DNA of 33,995 bases from Bacteroidales bacterium (GTDB taxonomy: Bacteria; Bacteroidota; Bacteroidia; Bacteroidales; Bacteroidaceae): the NCBI GenBank assembly GCA_030528885.1, contig JAUMXY010000008.1:1-33995 (forward strand), written 5' to 3'. Under the pieces are notes generated by a model. That model did not search any database, had not been told where the DNA came from, and saw only the letters and a program-made list of their open reading frames with translations. Each line of letters begins with the position of its first letter. Position 1 is the stretch's first letter. This document shows positions 7,636 to 16,446 of the stretch, in pieces. A program made the translations under genes and the position numbers.

Positions 7636-7757
7636 GCTTTCCAACCCCTCTTTTTGTGCCTCAAAAGTGGTGAGAGTCTCACCTCCGGATAGGTCAGAGT
7701 CTTACCTCTGGACAGGTGAGACTCTCACCACTTTTGAGGTGTAAAGCGCAGCATTTT
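7636..7757. repeat. family-2 palindromic array, copy 1 (three 17-base modules, 23-base period)
   Basis: Fills the middle of the 348-base gap between the basic-tail gene and argS. Modules are TGGTGAGAGTCTCACCT at 7668-7684, AGGTCAGAGTCTTACCT at 7691-7707 and AGGTGAGACTCTCACCA at 7714-7730, separated by 6-base spacers ccggat and ctggac. Flanking arms extend the pairing outward: 7659-7684 and 7714-7739 are perfect 26-base complements. The whole unit is the reverse complement of a second copy at 12584-12707, including a 39-base identical end (7719-7757) and a conserved AAGAGGGGTT-type other end. Apart from this array and the argS -7 box the gap holds nothing I can identify. Confidence 0.85.
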
Positions 7758-7923
7758 TCGGGAGCATTTCCTGTGATGATTGGAAAAGGGAAAGGAGCGA
7801 TTCTTTGGTACGGGGCAGTCCTTGAATTGTGTGTTCAAAGATGGAATTAACATGAATTTGTCGAAATCGCGTCATTTAGGAAAGATATAAAGCTTTCTTT
7901 ATCCTCACTTTGTCAAAATTTTG

Positions 7924-7931
7924 TAACTTTG
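7924..7931 (+). promoter_or_regulatory. -7 box of argS
   Basis: TAACTTTG lies 20 bases before the argS ATG, which implies a very short leader. No clear -33 element was found at the right distance. Confidence 0.5.
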
Positions 7932-7951
7932 CAGTCAAATTTGTGATTATT

Positions 7952-9772
7952 ATGACTATAGAAGAAAAAATCATAGCAGGCGTGCAAGCGGCAGTGAAGT
8001 CGCTCTACGACATGGATGCCACTCCTCAGCAGGTGCAGTTGCAAAAGACTAAGGCAGAGTTTGAAGGACACCTCACAGTGGTTGTGTTCCCCTTTGTGAA
8101 GGCAGCTCGGAAGTCGCCCGAGCAGGTTGGAAACGAGGTGGGGCAGTATCTTGCTGACCATGTAGGCGATGTGGTGGCTAAGTTCAATGTGGTGAAAGGT
8201 TTCTTGAACCTTGTCATCAGCGATGCTCCTTGGATTGCATTGCTGAACAAGGTGAATGCCGACGAGCGATTTGGCTTCCAGCCAGTTACGGAGAGTAGTC
8301 CGTTGGTCATGATAGAATATTCTTCTCCCAACACCAACAAGCCGCTTCATCTCGGTCATGTGCGCAACAACCTGCTTGGTGCAGCTCTGGCGCGTATAGT
8401 GGAGGCTAACGGAAACAAAGTTGTCAAGACCAATATCGTCAACGACCGCGGCATCCACATCTGCAAGAGCATGCTGGCATGGATGAAGTGGGGCGAAGGC
8501 GAAACACCTGAGTCTTCTGGCAAGAAAGGCGACCACCTGATAGGCGACTACTATGTAGCCTTCGACAAGCACTACAAGGCTGAGTGCGATGCCTTGGCTG
8601 CGCAGTATGTGGCAGAGGGCATGGAGGCAGAGGCTGCCAAAGAGAAAGCGAAGCAAGAGGCTCCCCTTATCAAGGAAGCTCACGAGATGCTTGTCAAGTG
8701 GGAACAGAACGACCCCGAGGTGCGTGCGCTCTGGAAGAAGATGAACGACTGGGTTTATGCTGGATTTGACGAGACCTACAAGATGATGGGCGTCAGCTTC
8801 GACAAGATATATTACGAATCAGACACTTATCTTGAAGGCAAGGAGAAAGTGATGGAGGGCTTGGAGAAAGGCTTCTTCTATCGCCGTGAGGACGGCTCCG
8901 TGTGGGCAAACCTTAATGCTGAAGGACTGGACGAGAAACTGCTCCTCCGCAGCGACGGCACCTCTGTGTATATGACTCAGGACATAGGCACAGCAAAACT
9001 GCGCTTCCAAGATTATCCTATCGACAAGATGATTTATGTGGTGGGCAACGAACAGAACTACCACTTTCAGGTACTCTCCATTCTGCTCGACAAGCTCGGC
9101 TTCAGCTGGGGCAAAGATCTTGTCCACTTCTCCTACGGAATGGTTGAGCTCCCCAACGGAAAGATGAAGAGTCGTGAGGGAACTGTGGTGGATGCCGATG
9201 ACCTCATGGACGCCATGATAGCCGATGCCTATGAGGCAAGCAAGGAGCGTGTGAAGCAGACTGCCATGCCAGACGATGAGGCAAGAGAAGTAGCAAGGAA
9301 AGTCGGACTCGGTGCACTTAAATACTTCATCCTCAAAGTGGATGCGCGCAAGAATATGCTCTTCAATCCAGAAGAAAGCATCGACTTCAATGGCAACACA
9401 GGTCCTTTCATCCAGTACACCTACGCTCGTATTGCCAGCATCCTTCGCAAGGCAAAAGAGCAAGGCATAGACATTCCTGCTCAGCTCCCATCCAGCATCT
9501 CCATCTCTACAAAAGAGACTGAACTGATACAGAAACTCAACCAGTTTGGTGCAGCAGTTCGTCAGGCTGGCACTGACTACAGCCCGTCAGGCATCTGCAA
9601 CTATTGCTATGAGCTGACCAAAGAGTTTAACCAGTTCTATCACGACTTCACCATCCTTGGCGAGTCCGATGAAGACCTGAAGCTCTTCCGTCTCTCTCTT
9701 GCCAAAGCAGTGGCAAAAGTCGTAAGCCTCGGCATGGGACTCTTGGGCATCGAGATGCCTGAGAGAATGTAG
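7952..9772 (+). CDS. argS: arginyl-tRNA synthetase
   Basis: Charges tRNA-Arg with arginine in the cytoplasm. The 606-residue length is typical. The N-terminal domain is followed by the class I HIGH-type signature in NKPLHLGHVRNNLLG, the conserved VVKTNIVNDRGIHICKSML region (quoted in part), the ArgRS-specific degenerate KMSKS block GKMKSREGTVVDADDL, and a C-terminal anticodon-binding (DALR) domain ending LLGIEMPERM. ATG at 7952 is chosen over the in-frame TTG at 7910, because the promoter -7 box lies between them. It is a single-gene unit preceded by a palindromic array. Confidence 0.97.
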   Translation: MTIEEKIIAGVQAAVKSLYDMDATPQQVQLQKTKAEFEGHLTVVVFPFVKAARKSPEQVGNEVGQYLADHVGDVVAKFNVVKGFLNLVISDAPWIALLNKVNADERFGFQPVTESSPLVMIEYSSPNTNKPLHLGHVRNNLLGAALARIVEANGNKVVKTNIVNDRGIHICKSMLAWMKWGEGETPESSGKKGDHLIGDYYVAFDKHYKAECDALAAQYVAEGMEAEAAKEKAKQEAPLIKEAHEMLVKWEQNDPEVRALWKKMNDWVYAGFDETYKMMGVSFDKIYYESDTYLEGKEKVMEGLEKGFFYRREDGSVWANLNAEGLDEKLLLRSDGTSVYMTQDIGTAKLRFQDYPIDKMIYVVGNEQNYHFQVLSILLDKLGFSWGKDLVHFSYGMVELPNGKMKSREGTVVDADDLMDAMIADAYEASKERVKQTAMPDDEAREVARKVGLGALKYFILKVDARKNMLFNPEESIDFNGNTGPFIQYTYARIASILRKAKEQGIDIPAQLPSSISISTKETELIQKLNQFGAAVRQAGTDYSPSGICNYCYELTKEFNQFYHDFTILGESDEDLKLFRLSLAKAVAKVVSLGMGLLGIEMPERM

Positions 9773-9821
9773 TTAAACAGGCAGAATGTAACCATAGGGA
9801 AAAAACTTGATACAAGAGTGA

Positions 9822-9852
9822 TTGCAGGTTTTGGTTTTTTTTGCGACCTTTG
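9822..9852 (+). promoter_or_regulatory. candidate promoter of the GH3 gene
   Basis: TTG at 9822-9824 and GACCTTTG at 9845-9852 with a 20-base spacer. The -7 box departs from TA at its first base. The leader to the ATG would be about 20 bases. Confidence 0.5.
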
Positions 9853-9879
9853 TGGCAAAATTAACCAAAACCTTTTTTT

Positions 9880-12459
9880 ATGAGAAAGTATCTATGCATG
9901 ATGGCATTGGCATTCTGTGCCAATGTCGGTGTGGTGGCACAGACGTTGCCGTATCAGAATCCGGATTTAAGCGCAAAAGAACGTGCGAAGGACCTTTGTT
10001 CCCGACTGACGTTGGAGGAGAAAGCGCAGCTCATGCTCGACGAGAGTCCTGCCATTCCGCGTCTAGGCATCAAGAAGTTCTTTTGGTGGAGCGAGGCGCT
10101 GCATGGCGCTGCCAATATGGGGAATGTGACAGTGTTTCCCGAGCCTGTAGGAATGGCGGCATCATTCAATCCTGAGTTGCTTTACAAAGTGTTTGATGCT
10201 ACCAGTACAGAGTTCCGTGCTCAGTACAATCATCGTGTGCAGAAAGGCGAGGAAGATAAGAAGTTCCACAGTCTCTCTGTGTGGACTCCCAATGTGAACA
10301 TCTTTCGTGACCCTCGCTGGGGACGCGGACAAGAAACGTATGGTGAAGACCCTTATCTGACCAGCGTGATGGGCACGCAGGTGGTGCGTGGCTTGCAAGG
10401 TCCAGAAAGCGCTAAGTATCGCAAGCTGTGGGCTTGTGCCAAGCATTATGCTGTGCATAGCGGTCCTGAATATACACGCCATACCGTGAACCTCATTGAC
10501 ATCTCGCCTCGTGATATGTGGGAAACTTATATGCCTGCTTTCAAGACGTTGGTGCAAGATGCCAAGGTGAGAGAGGTCATGTGCGCTTACCAACGGCTGG
10601 ATGACGACCCTTGCTGTGGCAGCACACGTCTTTTGCAGCAGATATTAAGAGATGAGTGGGGTTTTCAGTATCTGGTAGTCAGCGACTGTGGTGCCATCAG
10701 CGACTTCTATGAGACTCATAAGTCTTCTTCAGACGCAACGCATGCGTCTGCAAAAGCTACTCTTGCCGGTACAGACGTGGAATGTGGCTATGGCTATGCC
10801 TACAAGAGCATTCCTGAGGCTGTGCAGCGCGGGCTTATCAGCGAGGAAGAGGTGGACAAGCATGTAATACGTTTGTTGGAAGGCCGTTTCGATTTGGGTG
10901 AGATGGACGACCCTTCTATTGTTGAGTGGTCCAAGATTCCTTATTCAAAAATGGACTGCAAGGAGCATCGGCAGATTTCCCTTGACATGGCTCGTCAGTC
11001 TATCGTGCTGCTCCAAAACAAGGGCAATGTGCTGCCTCTGCGTAAGAACAAAGAGAAAATAGCGGTGATTGGTCCGAATGCTGACGATGAGCCGCTGATG
11101 TGGGGTAACTACAATGGCACTCCTAACCGCACAATCACGATTCTTGATGGCATCAAGACGAAGCAGAAGTCGCTCGTGTACCTGCCTGGTTGCGACCGTA
11201 CCTATGACAAGGTGATGGATTGTCTCATGGCAAGCAACTGCGCCATAGATGGCAAGAAGGGACTTCGCGGCACTTTTTGGAACAACACGGAGATGGAAGG
11301 AAAGCCAGTGACCACTGAGTTCTACACAACTCCTTTGGCTGTGACTACTGCTGGCATGCACAACTTTGCCCCAGGAGTTAATCTGGAGGACTTCTCTGCA
11401 AAGTATGAAACGGTATTTACACCGAAAGAAGCGGGCGAATACGTGGTGAATATGGAGAGCTGTGGTGATTTCGAACTTCTCATTGATGGGGAGAGCAAGG
11501 TGAAGTACCATACTTGGCGTACCACTCCTACACGCACCGTCATCAATGCCGAGGCTGGAAAGTCTTACAAGATAGAAGTGCGTTTCAAGTTTGTGAAGAC
11601 TTGGGGCGCAAACATGAAAATCAATGTGGCAAAGGAACTTCCGATTGACTATGCAGCAGTTATCAATCAGCTGAAAGGCATCGACAAGGTAGTCTTTGTT
11701 GGTGGCATTGCTGCTGCTTTGGAGGGAGAGGAGATGCCTGTAGAGATAGACGGCTTCAAAGGCGGAGACCGTACTCACATTGAGCTGCCGAAAGTGCAGC
11801 GCGACTTCCTCAAGGCACTGAAGGCTGCGGGCAAGACGGTCATCTTTGTCAACTGCTCAGGCTCTGCCATTGCCTTGCTGCCTGAGACAGAAAGCTGCGA
11901 TGCCATTCTTCAGGTGTGGTATGCAGGACAAGAGGGAGGTCAAGCTATCGCTGATGTTCTTTTTGGCGATTATAATCCAGCGGGCAAGCTTCCTGTCACT
12001 TTCTACAAGTCTTCAGACCAATTGCCTGATTTTGAGGACTACTCCATGAAGGGGCGCACCTATCGTTACTTCAACGACCCGCTCTTCGCTTTTGGCTATG
12101 GCTTGAGCTACACGCAGTTTGAGTTGGGTGACGGGAAAGTGTCAAAAAGTGGAGAGAACTATACAGTCAGCGTACCTGTGTCGAACGTTGGTCAGCGTGA
12201 TGGAGCAGAGGTGGTGCAAGTATATATCCGCGACCTGTCCGATAAAGAAGGACCGCTCAAGTCGCTTCGTGCCTTTCAGCGTGTAGAGGTGAAGGCTGGA
12301 CAGACTGTTACAGCTGAATTGACCCTCACGCCAAAATCATTTGAGTTCTTCGATCCGGAAACAAACACAGTGCACCAGAAAGAAGGAGACTTTGAGATCC
12401 TGTATGGAAACAGCTCGCAGGATAAAGACCTGAAGAAGCTGCTGCTGACGGTGAAATGA
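9880..12459 (+). CDS. secreted glycoside hydrolase family 3 enzyme with PA14 insert (beta-xylosidase/beta-glucosidase type)
   Basis: Releases terminal beta-linked sugars from plant oligosaccharides; the similarity is closest to Bacteroidota beta-xylosidases and beta-glucosidases. The signal peptide (MRKYLCMMALAFCANVGVVA) sends it to the periplasm. Domain order over 859 residues: GH3 N-terminal barrel with SVWTPNVNIFRDPRWGRG at 133-150, KHY at 188-190 and the nucleophile D269 in VVSDCGAI; GH3 C-terminal domain from about 370; a PA14-like domain inserted at roughly 461-590 (starting LRGTFWNNTEM); the rest of the C-terminal domain (VWYAGQEGGQAIADVLFGDYN, quoted to 20 residues as WYAGQEGGQAIADVLFGDYN); and a fibronectin III-like end. 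It faces two GH43 genes across a shared gap, so a joint role in arabinoxylan or arabinan use is likely. No SusC/SusD or regulator is present, and the substrate is not decided by sequence. Confidence 0.9.
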   Translation: MRKYLCMMALAFCANVGVVAQTLPYQNPDLSAKERAKDLCSRLTLEEKAQLMLDESPAIPRLGIKKFFWWSEALHGAANMGNVTVFPEPVGMAASFNPELLYKVFDATSTEFRAQYNHRVQKGEEDKKFHSLSVWTPNVNIFRDPRWGRGQETYGEDPYLTSVMGTQVVRGLQGPESAKYRKLWACAKHYAVHSGPEYTRHTVNLIDISPRDMWETYMPAFKTLVQDAKVREVMCAYQRLDDDPCCGSTRLLQQILRDEWGFQYLVVSDCGAISDFYETHKSSSDATHASAKATLAGTDVECGYGYAYKSIPEAVQRGLISEEEVDKHVIRLLEGRFDLGEMDDPSIVEWSKIPYSKMDCKEHRQISLDMARQSIVLLQNKGNVLPLRKNKEKIAVIGPNADDEPLMWGNYNGTPNRTITILDGIKTKQKSLVYLPGCDRTYDKVMDCLMASNCAIDGKKGLRGTFWNNTEMEGKPVTTEFYTTPLAVTTAGMHNFAPGVNLEDFSAKYETVFTPKEAGEYVVNMESCGDFELLIDGESKVKYHTWRTTPTRTVINAEAGKSYKIEVRFKFVKTWGANMKINVAKELPIDYAAVINQLKGIDKVVFVGGIAAALEGEEMPVEIDGFKGGDRTHIELPKVQRDFLKALKAAGKTVIFVNCSGSAIALLPETESCDAILQVWYAGQEGGQAIADVLFGDYNPAGKLPVTFYKSSDQLPDFEDYSMKGRTYRYFNDPLFAFGYGLSYTQFELGDGKVSKSGENYTVSVPVSNVGQRDGAEVVQVYIRDLSDKEGPLKSLRAFQRVEVKAGQTVTAELTLTPKSFEFFDPETNTVHQKEGDFEILYGNSSQDKDLKKLLLTVK

Positions 12460-12515
12460 TAGACTTTAGGTGAACGTGAATTAGAGACGTTCATCACATC
12501 TTTGAACAAACGCTT

Positions 12516-12557
12516 CAAGGGCTGGCTCCCCACCACGGGACCAGCCCTTGCTCTTTT
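12516..12557 (+). terminator. terminator of the GH3 gene
   Basis: CAAGGGCTGG at 12516-12525 pairs exactly with 12541-12550; TCCC and GGGA inside the loop extend the stem, and CTCTTTT follows. Confidence 0.8.
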
Positions 12558-12583
12558 CCTGACACCATACAAAATTTTTCTGC

Positions 12584-12707
12584 AAAATGCTGCGCTTTAC
12601 ACCTCAAAAGTGGTGAGAGTCTGACCTATGCCATAGGTCAGACTCTTACCTATGGTACAGGTGAGACTCTCACCTGTTTGGGGGCACAAGAAGAGGGGTT
12701 AGACAGC
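12584..12707. repeat. family-2 palindromic array, copy 2 (inverted relative to copy 1)
   Basis: Lies in the 445-base gap where GH3 and GH43 transcription converge. Modules are TGGTGAGAGTCTGACCT at 12611-12627, AGGTCAGACTCTTACCT at 12635-12651 and AGGTGAGACTCTCACCT at 12659-12675, with 7-base spacers atgccat and atggtac, so the period is 24. Modules 1 and 2 together form a long palindrome in which AGAGTCTGACCTATG pairs exactly across one central base. The left end (AAAATGCTGCGCTTTACACC onward) and right end (GGGGCACAAGAAGAGGGGTT) match copy 1 in reverse. The rest of the gap holds a terminator on each side and no gene. Confidence 0.85.
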
Positions 12708-12834
12708 AGCCTTAAGCATACTTCAAAAAACAGTGCTCGCAGACATTCTTGCCATCAGCAAATGCTTGAATGGTTGTGGTCAACTGAGTCAACGCAAAAA
12801 ACACAATTCTTGTATAAGGAACTTTATATAAAGA

Positions 12835-12870
12835 TTGAGGGGATGACGCCATCAAGCATCATCCCCTCAA
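12835..12870 (-). terminator. terminator of the GH43 operon (possibly bidirectional)
   Basis: TTGAGGGGATGA at 12835-12846 pairs exactly with 12859-12870 over a 12-base loop. On the minus strand TCTTTATAT follows; on the plus strand AAGTTTTT follows, so it may work in both directions. Confidence 0.65.
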
Positions 12871-12904
12871 AGTTTTTAGGTAACTCTTAAGGTTGTCGTT
12901 GATA

Positions 12905-14359
12905 TTAGTGGTTTCTGAAGTTCCACTTTGAGTTGTCAGAATTGAAGTCGTATTCAGCCAGTGTTGGTGTGCTGTCGCCTGCAGAGTAGAGCACGAACTT
13001 GGTGTTGATGCCCTTGCGTCCAGGAATCACCTTTGGCATGATGCGGAATGTACCGTCAGTAAGCTGCTCGATGCGCCAGAGCTGCTCGTCTGCACCTGTG
13101 AATTCAGGCACCGTAGTCACCTCAGTCTTGTCTGTTGCAGCCAGTGCACGGTTAGTGCCTTCGATGACAATCTTGAAATAAGGGTTGCTCAGGTAGCCTC
13201 CTGCTTCAGGAACAGCGGTGATGGTCCATCTCTGGTGAGGGCGGAACATGTAGTCGCCGATGCGTGCAGGGATGTCACCCTTTGGCCATGTGTCAATCAC
13301 CTCTTCCAGCGTCTGGTTTGGAACGGGCTTTATCGGAGTGTTAGGCTCCAGTCTGAACCAAGCCTGACGCTCCTGCTTCATGCGCACGAAGTCAACAGCC
13401 AGTTCGAGTGCGTAGCCACGACGTTCAGATTCGATTTCGTAGGTTCCTTCCTTGAAGCGGTCGCCTGCAACAGGCCAGCCGTTCTTCCAGAGCAGTGGAC
13501 GGATGCCGAGCACACTTCTGCCACCCTGTTCAAAGTCAGCTTCGTAGTGGCATGACATGATTTCTACTCCTTCGTCAATGACGGTTCTGCCGAAGTGGCC
13601 AGGACCACATACACGGTCGCCTGCAGCAATCACCATCTTGCCGCCGCCATGGAACATGTCACGTCCTACGTTGTCGATGTAAGGGCCAGTCACCTTGCGT
13701 GAGCGTCCTACTACGATATTATATGTAGAGTTCACACCGTCGCAGCAAGTGCCGTGAGTGCCGAGCAGGTAGTACCATCCGTCGCGGTAGATGAGGTCTG
13801 TTGCCTCGCAGTCGATGGCGATGTCGAGCGGCTCATTGCCTTCCACACGCTTTCCTGTCTTAGGATCAAGCTCGATGAGTCGGATGTTGCCGAAGTAGGT
13901 GCCGTAGCTAGCCCACAGGCGTCCTGTTGTTGGGTCGAGCAGCAATCCTGGGTCGATGGCGTCATTGTCTTCCAAACCGTCTGACGCAGCCACTTCGATA
14001 GCATCTGTATACTTGAACTTTGGCGAATTAGGGTCGAGTGTCTCGTTCCACATAGTCAAGATGCGGCCATTGTGTCCGCCGCCCAGTCCGCCGCCTGTAG
14101 CACCGTAGATGACGAGGTAGCGGTCGCCAATCTTCAGTACATCTGGCGCAGCACCGCCGCCTGGGCGAACAGCGCCGCTCTTCCATGACCATCCGTCCTC
14201 TGTGATGAGACCGCCGCTGCCAGTTCCGAAAGTATAGTATTTGCCGTCACACTCAGCGAGCGTTGAAGGGTCGTGGATATATGGTTGTCCTACTTGTGCT
14301 TGGGTTGACAGTGCCAGCAGCATGGCTGAGGCACTTAATATATTGCGAAGATTTTTCAT
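12905..14359 (-). CDS. secreted GH43 arabinan endo-1,5-alpha-L-arabinosidase-like enzyme
   Basis: Predicted to cut alpha-1,5-linked arabinan chains outside the cytoplasm. The 484-residue protein has a signal peptide (MKNLRNILSASAMLLALSTQ). The five-bladed GH43 propeller carries the general base D30 in PYIHDPS, the pKa-tuning aspartate in NDAIDPGLLLD and the acid glutamate in AIDCEATDLIYRDGWYYL. The block TCCDGVNSTYNIVVGRSRKV is characteristic of endo-arabinanase-type GH43. After about residue 330 there is an extra region, and the last 110 residues (RWTITAVPEAGGYLSNPYFK, later DEQLWRIEQLTDGTFRI) resemble a ricin-B-like lectin fold; that part is tentative. It is the second gene of an operon, 18 bases after the larger GH43 gene. 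Confidence 0.88.
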   Translation of the reverse strand: MKNLRNILSASAMLLALSTQAQVGQPYIHDPSTLAECDGKYYTFGTGSGGLITEDGWSWKSGAVRPGGGAAPDVLKIGDRYLVIYGATGGGLGGGHNGRILTMWNETLDPNSPKFKYTDAIEVAASDGLEDNDAIDPGLLLDPTTGRLWASYGTYFGNIRLIELDPKTGKRVEGNEPLDIAIDCEATDLIYRDGWYYLLGTHGTCCDGVNSTYNIVVGRSRKVTGPYIDNVGRDMFHGGGKMVIAAGDRVCGPGHFGRTVIDEGVEIMSCHYEADFEQGGRSVLGIRPLLWKNGWPVAGDRFKEGTYEIESERRGYALELAVDFVRMKQERQAWFRLEPNTPIKPVPNQTLEEVIDTWPKGDIPARIGDYMFRPHQRWTITAVPEAGGYLSNPYFKIVIEGTNRALAATDKTEVTTVPEFTGADEQLWRIEQLTDGTFRIMPKVIPGRKGINTKFVLYSAGDSTPTLAEYDFNSDNSKWNFRNH

Positions 14360-14377
14360 TTCTTTCCTTGTTTTTGT

Positions 14378-16369
14378 TTATTGGTGGTTAATGCTAATGT
14401 TCTTTACTGGCTGTCCCTTCTCGTCGATGAAGCGAACGCAGAAGTCGCTCATGCCTGGGCCGTTGATGACAGCGCCGCGCAAGATGTTGCGACCTTTCTT
14501 CAGTGTCAGACGTGGTGACATGCCATCGTCTTTCACCATACGGCGGTCGCCTGACAGCAGCAGGGCTTCTTCGCCATTGAGCCACCACATGGATGCAGAG
14601 TTAGAACCTACAGCCAGGCGCACGTCCTTGATGTCTTCCTGGCAATCGATGATGGTCACAGCCCAGAAGAGCACGCCATACACCTGCTCGCTCTTTTCCT
14701 CTGCAAAGCGGAACAGCTTGAGGTTGTACTTCTCGCTGTCCAGTGCATGCCAAGTCAGCGTCTGCTTCTCCACCTTTACCTTTTGTCCGTCCTTAGGCAG
14801 TGTGTCGAACTGTCCCTTGAAGTATTCCTTGCCAAATGCGTCGCGCAGATAGCTGTCTGTAAATACTGTGTTTGTTGGGTTTGGCTTGTTGATAGGTTCC
14901 AGCACCATCCAGCGGCGGATGAAGCCGTCAGCATCTGGTGATGCGGCAGATGCGCTTGCTGGTGAGTAGTACTTCTCTCTGTTCTTGAACTGTACCCAGT
15001 CTACGTGCACAGCTGCACCGTCGCAACAGAAGTACAGATCGGCTACACCCTTAGGAGCATACTGCACGGGAGCTGTCACGTTCATCCAGCGACCGCTGTA
15101 GTCGCGAGGACGTGCGCCCTCTGTCTTGCACACAATCTTACCTTTTGCAATTACTTTACCCTTAGGACTGCCTTCGCGGATGGTGAACTCTGTGTTCTCG
15201 TGTGCCATCACGTTGGCAATCATGTAGCTGTTGTTCAGTCCTGAGAAATCTACATCGTTGTAGGCAATCCAACTTCCCTTAGATGGAAGTGCTGCCTCCC
15301 AGCCTTCGAAAGTGTTGAGTGTGTCGAGGTATGCTATCTCTACACCCTTGCTTGCCTTGCTGTAGCGGTCTATCTCCAGCTTGCTTGTTGCCTTGCTGAT
15401 GCCTACGCCACGCAGAGTTGGCTTCACTTCCTGAATCGTGCCGTCAGGGTTGAAGTACAGTTTCTCAATCTGGGCAGAACGGCGCTTGTCGTCATTTGGC
15501 GAGAAGGCGTTGTGGTGGTAGAACAGGTACCACTGGTCTTTGTAGTTGACGATGCTGTGGTGGTTGGTCCAGCAGCCGTTGGCGTGTTCTGCCATGATGA
15601 TGCCCTTATACTCGTAAGGACCCATTGGGTTCTTGCTCATCGCGTAAGCGAGGACTTCAGTGTTCTCTCTTACATAAGGATATGTGAGGTAGAAGTTTCC
15701 GTTGTACTCGAAAGCAAATGGGCCTTCAGCCTGACGGTTGGGCAGGTCCTTGAGACAGCTGACGCCAATCATCTCCATCTCTCGGTTGCCCCACTTGACA
15801 GTCTCTTTTGGATTGTCGTCAGCGAGTTCCTTCATGTTGTCCTTGAGCTTGGCGCAACGTCCGTTGCCCCAGAAGATGTAAGCATTGCCGTCGGATGCAA
15901 GGAGAACGCATGGGTCGATGCCGTTGATGCCCTTGATGGGTTCTGGTTCAGGGATGAATGGTCCCTCGGGGTTGTCAGCAATGGCTACTCCGACAGCGAA
16001 ACCGCCACCTTCAGCAGGAGCGGATGGGAAGTAGAAATAGTACTTTCCGTTTCTGTAAACACAGTCTGGCGCCCACATGGAATAAGAATCAGGTCTTACC
16101 CAGGGCACTTTATTTTGGGTGACAATCACGCCGTGGTCTTTCCAATCGGTCAGGTTCTCTGAAGAAAAGACGTGATAGTCTTCCATGCAGAACCAATCCT
16201 GTCGCTGGCCCACAGGGGGCTTGATGTCGTGTGAAGGATAGAGATACACCTTGTTGTTGAATACGCGAGCCGTCGGGTCAGCCGTGAACTGGTCGCGAAT
16301 GATAGGATTCTGCGCCGTTGCGCCTAGGGCAGTCAACAGCAGCATTGCTGTGAAAACGTTTCTTCTCAT
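14378..16369 (-). CDS. secreted GH43 enzyme with CBM6-like and extra C-terminal domain (xylosidase/arabinofuranosidase type)
   Basis: A 663-residue exported glycosidase with signal peptide MRRNVFTAMLLLTALGATAQ. The GH43 propeller carries the general base D31 in QFTADPTARVF, the pKa-tuning aspartate in GIDPCVLLASDG and the acid glutamate in RQAEGPFAFEYNG. Residues 345-475 form a CBM6-like beta-sandwich (SGRWMNVTAPV, ADLYFCCDGAAVHVDWVQF). Residues 480-663 (RRWMVLEPINKP, LAVGSNSASMWWLNGEEALL) look like a jelly-roll appendix found on several Bacteroidota glycosidases, and I cannot name it. Substrates of this group include arabinoxylan and xylo-oligosaccharides; the exact bond is not readable. As the first gene of the operon it is 18 bases from the endo-arabinanase-like gene and faces the GH3 gene. 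Confidence 0.88.
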   Translation of the reverse strand: MRRNVFTAMLLLTALGATAQNPIIRDQFTADPTARVFNNKVYLYPSHDIKPPVGQRQDWFCMEDYHVFSSENLTDWKDHGVIVTQNKVPWVRPDSYSMWAPDCVYRNGKYYFYFPSAPAEGGGFAVGVAIADNPEGPFIPEPEPIKGINGIDPCVLLASDGNAYIFWGNGRCAKLKDNMKELADDNPKETVKWGNREMEMIGVSCLKDLPNRQAEGPFAFEYNGNFYLTYPYVRENTEVLAYAMSKNPMGPYEYKGIIMAEHANGCWTNHHSIVNYKDQWYLFYHHNAFSPNDDKRRSAQIEKLYFNPDGTIQEVKPTLRGVGISKATSKLEIDRYSKASKGVEIAYLDTLNTFEGWEAALPSKGSWIAYNDVDFSGLNNSYMIANVMAHENTEFTIREGSPKGKVIAKGKIVCKTEGARPRDYSGRWMNVTAPVQYAPKGVADLYFCCDGAAVHVDWVQFKNREKYYSPASASAASPDADGFIRRWMVLEPINKPNPTNTVFTDSYLRDAFGKEYFKGQFDTLPKDGQKVKVEKQTLTWHALDSEKYNLKLFRFAEEKSEQVYGVLFWAVTIIDCQEDIKDVRLAVGSNSASMWWLNGEEALLLSGDRRMVKDDGMSPRLTLKKGRNILRGAVINGPGMSDFCVRFIDEKGQPVKNISINHQ

Positions 16370-16438
16370 TTGTAGGTTTTGTGTTGCAATGTTAGTTTTA
16401 GTAGTTAAAATATTAGATAGTTTTTATAGATGGTGTTG

Positions 16439-16446
16439 CAAATTTA
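16439..16446 (-). promoter_or_regulatory. -7 box of the GH43 operon
   Basis: TAAATTTG on the minus strand, 70 bases before the first GH43 start. A clean -33 box was not found. The leader is AT-rich, and no regulator site was recognised. Confidence 0.45.

Noticed and set aside
10945..11778. 277-codon open frame antisense to the GH3 gene
   Set aside because: Shadow of GH3 codon use, with no recognisable features.
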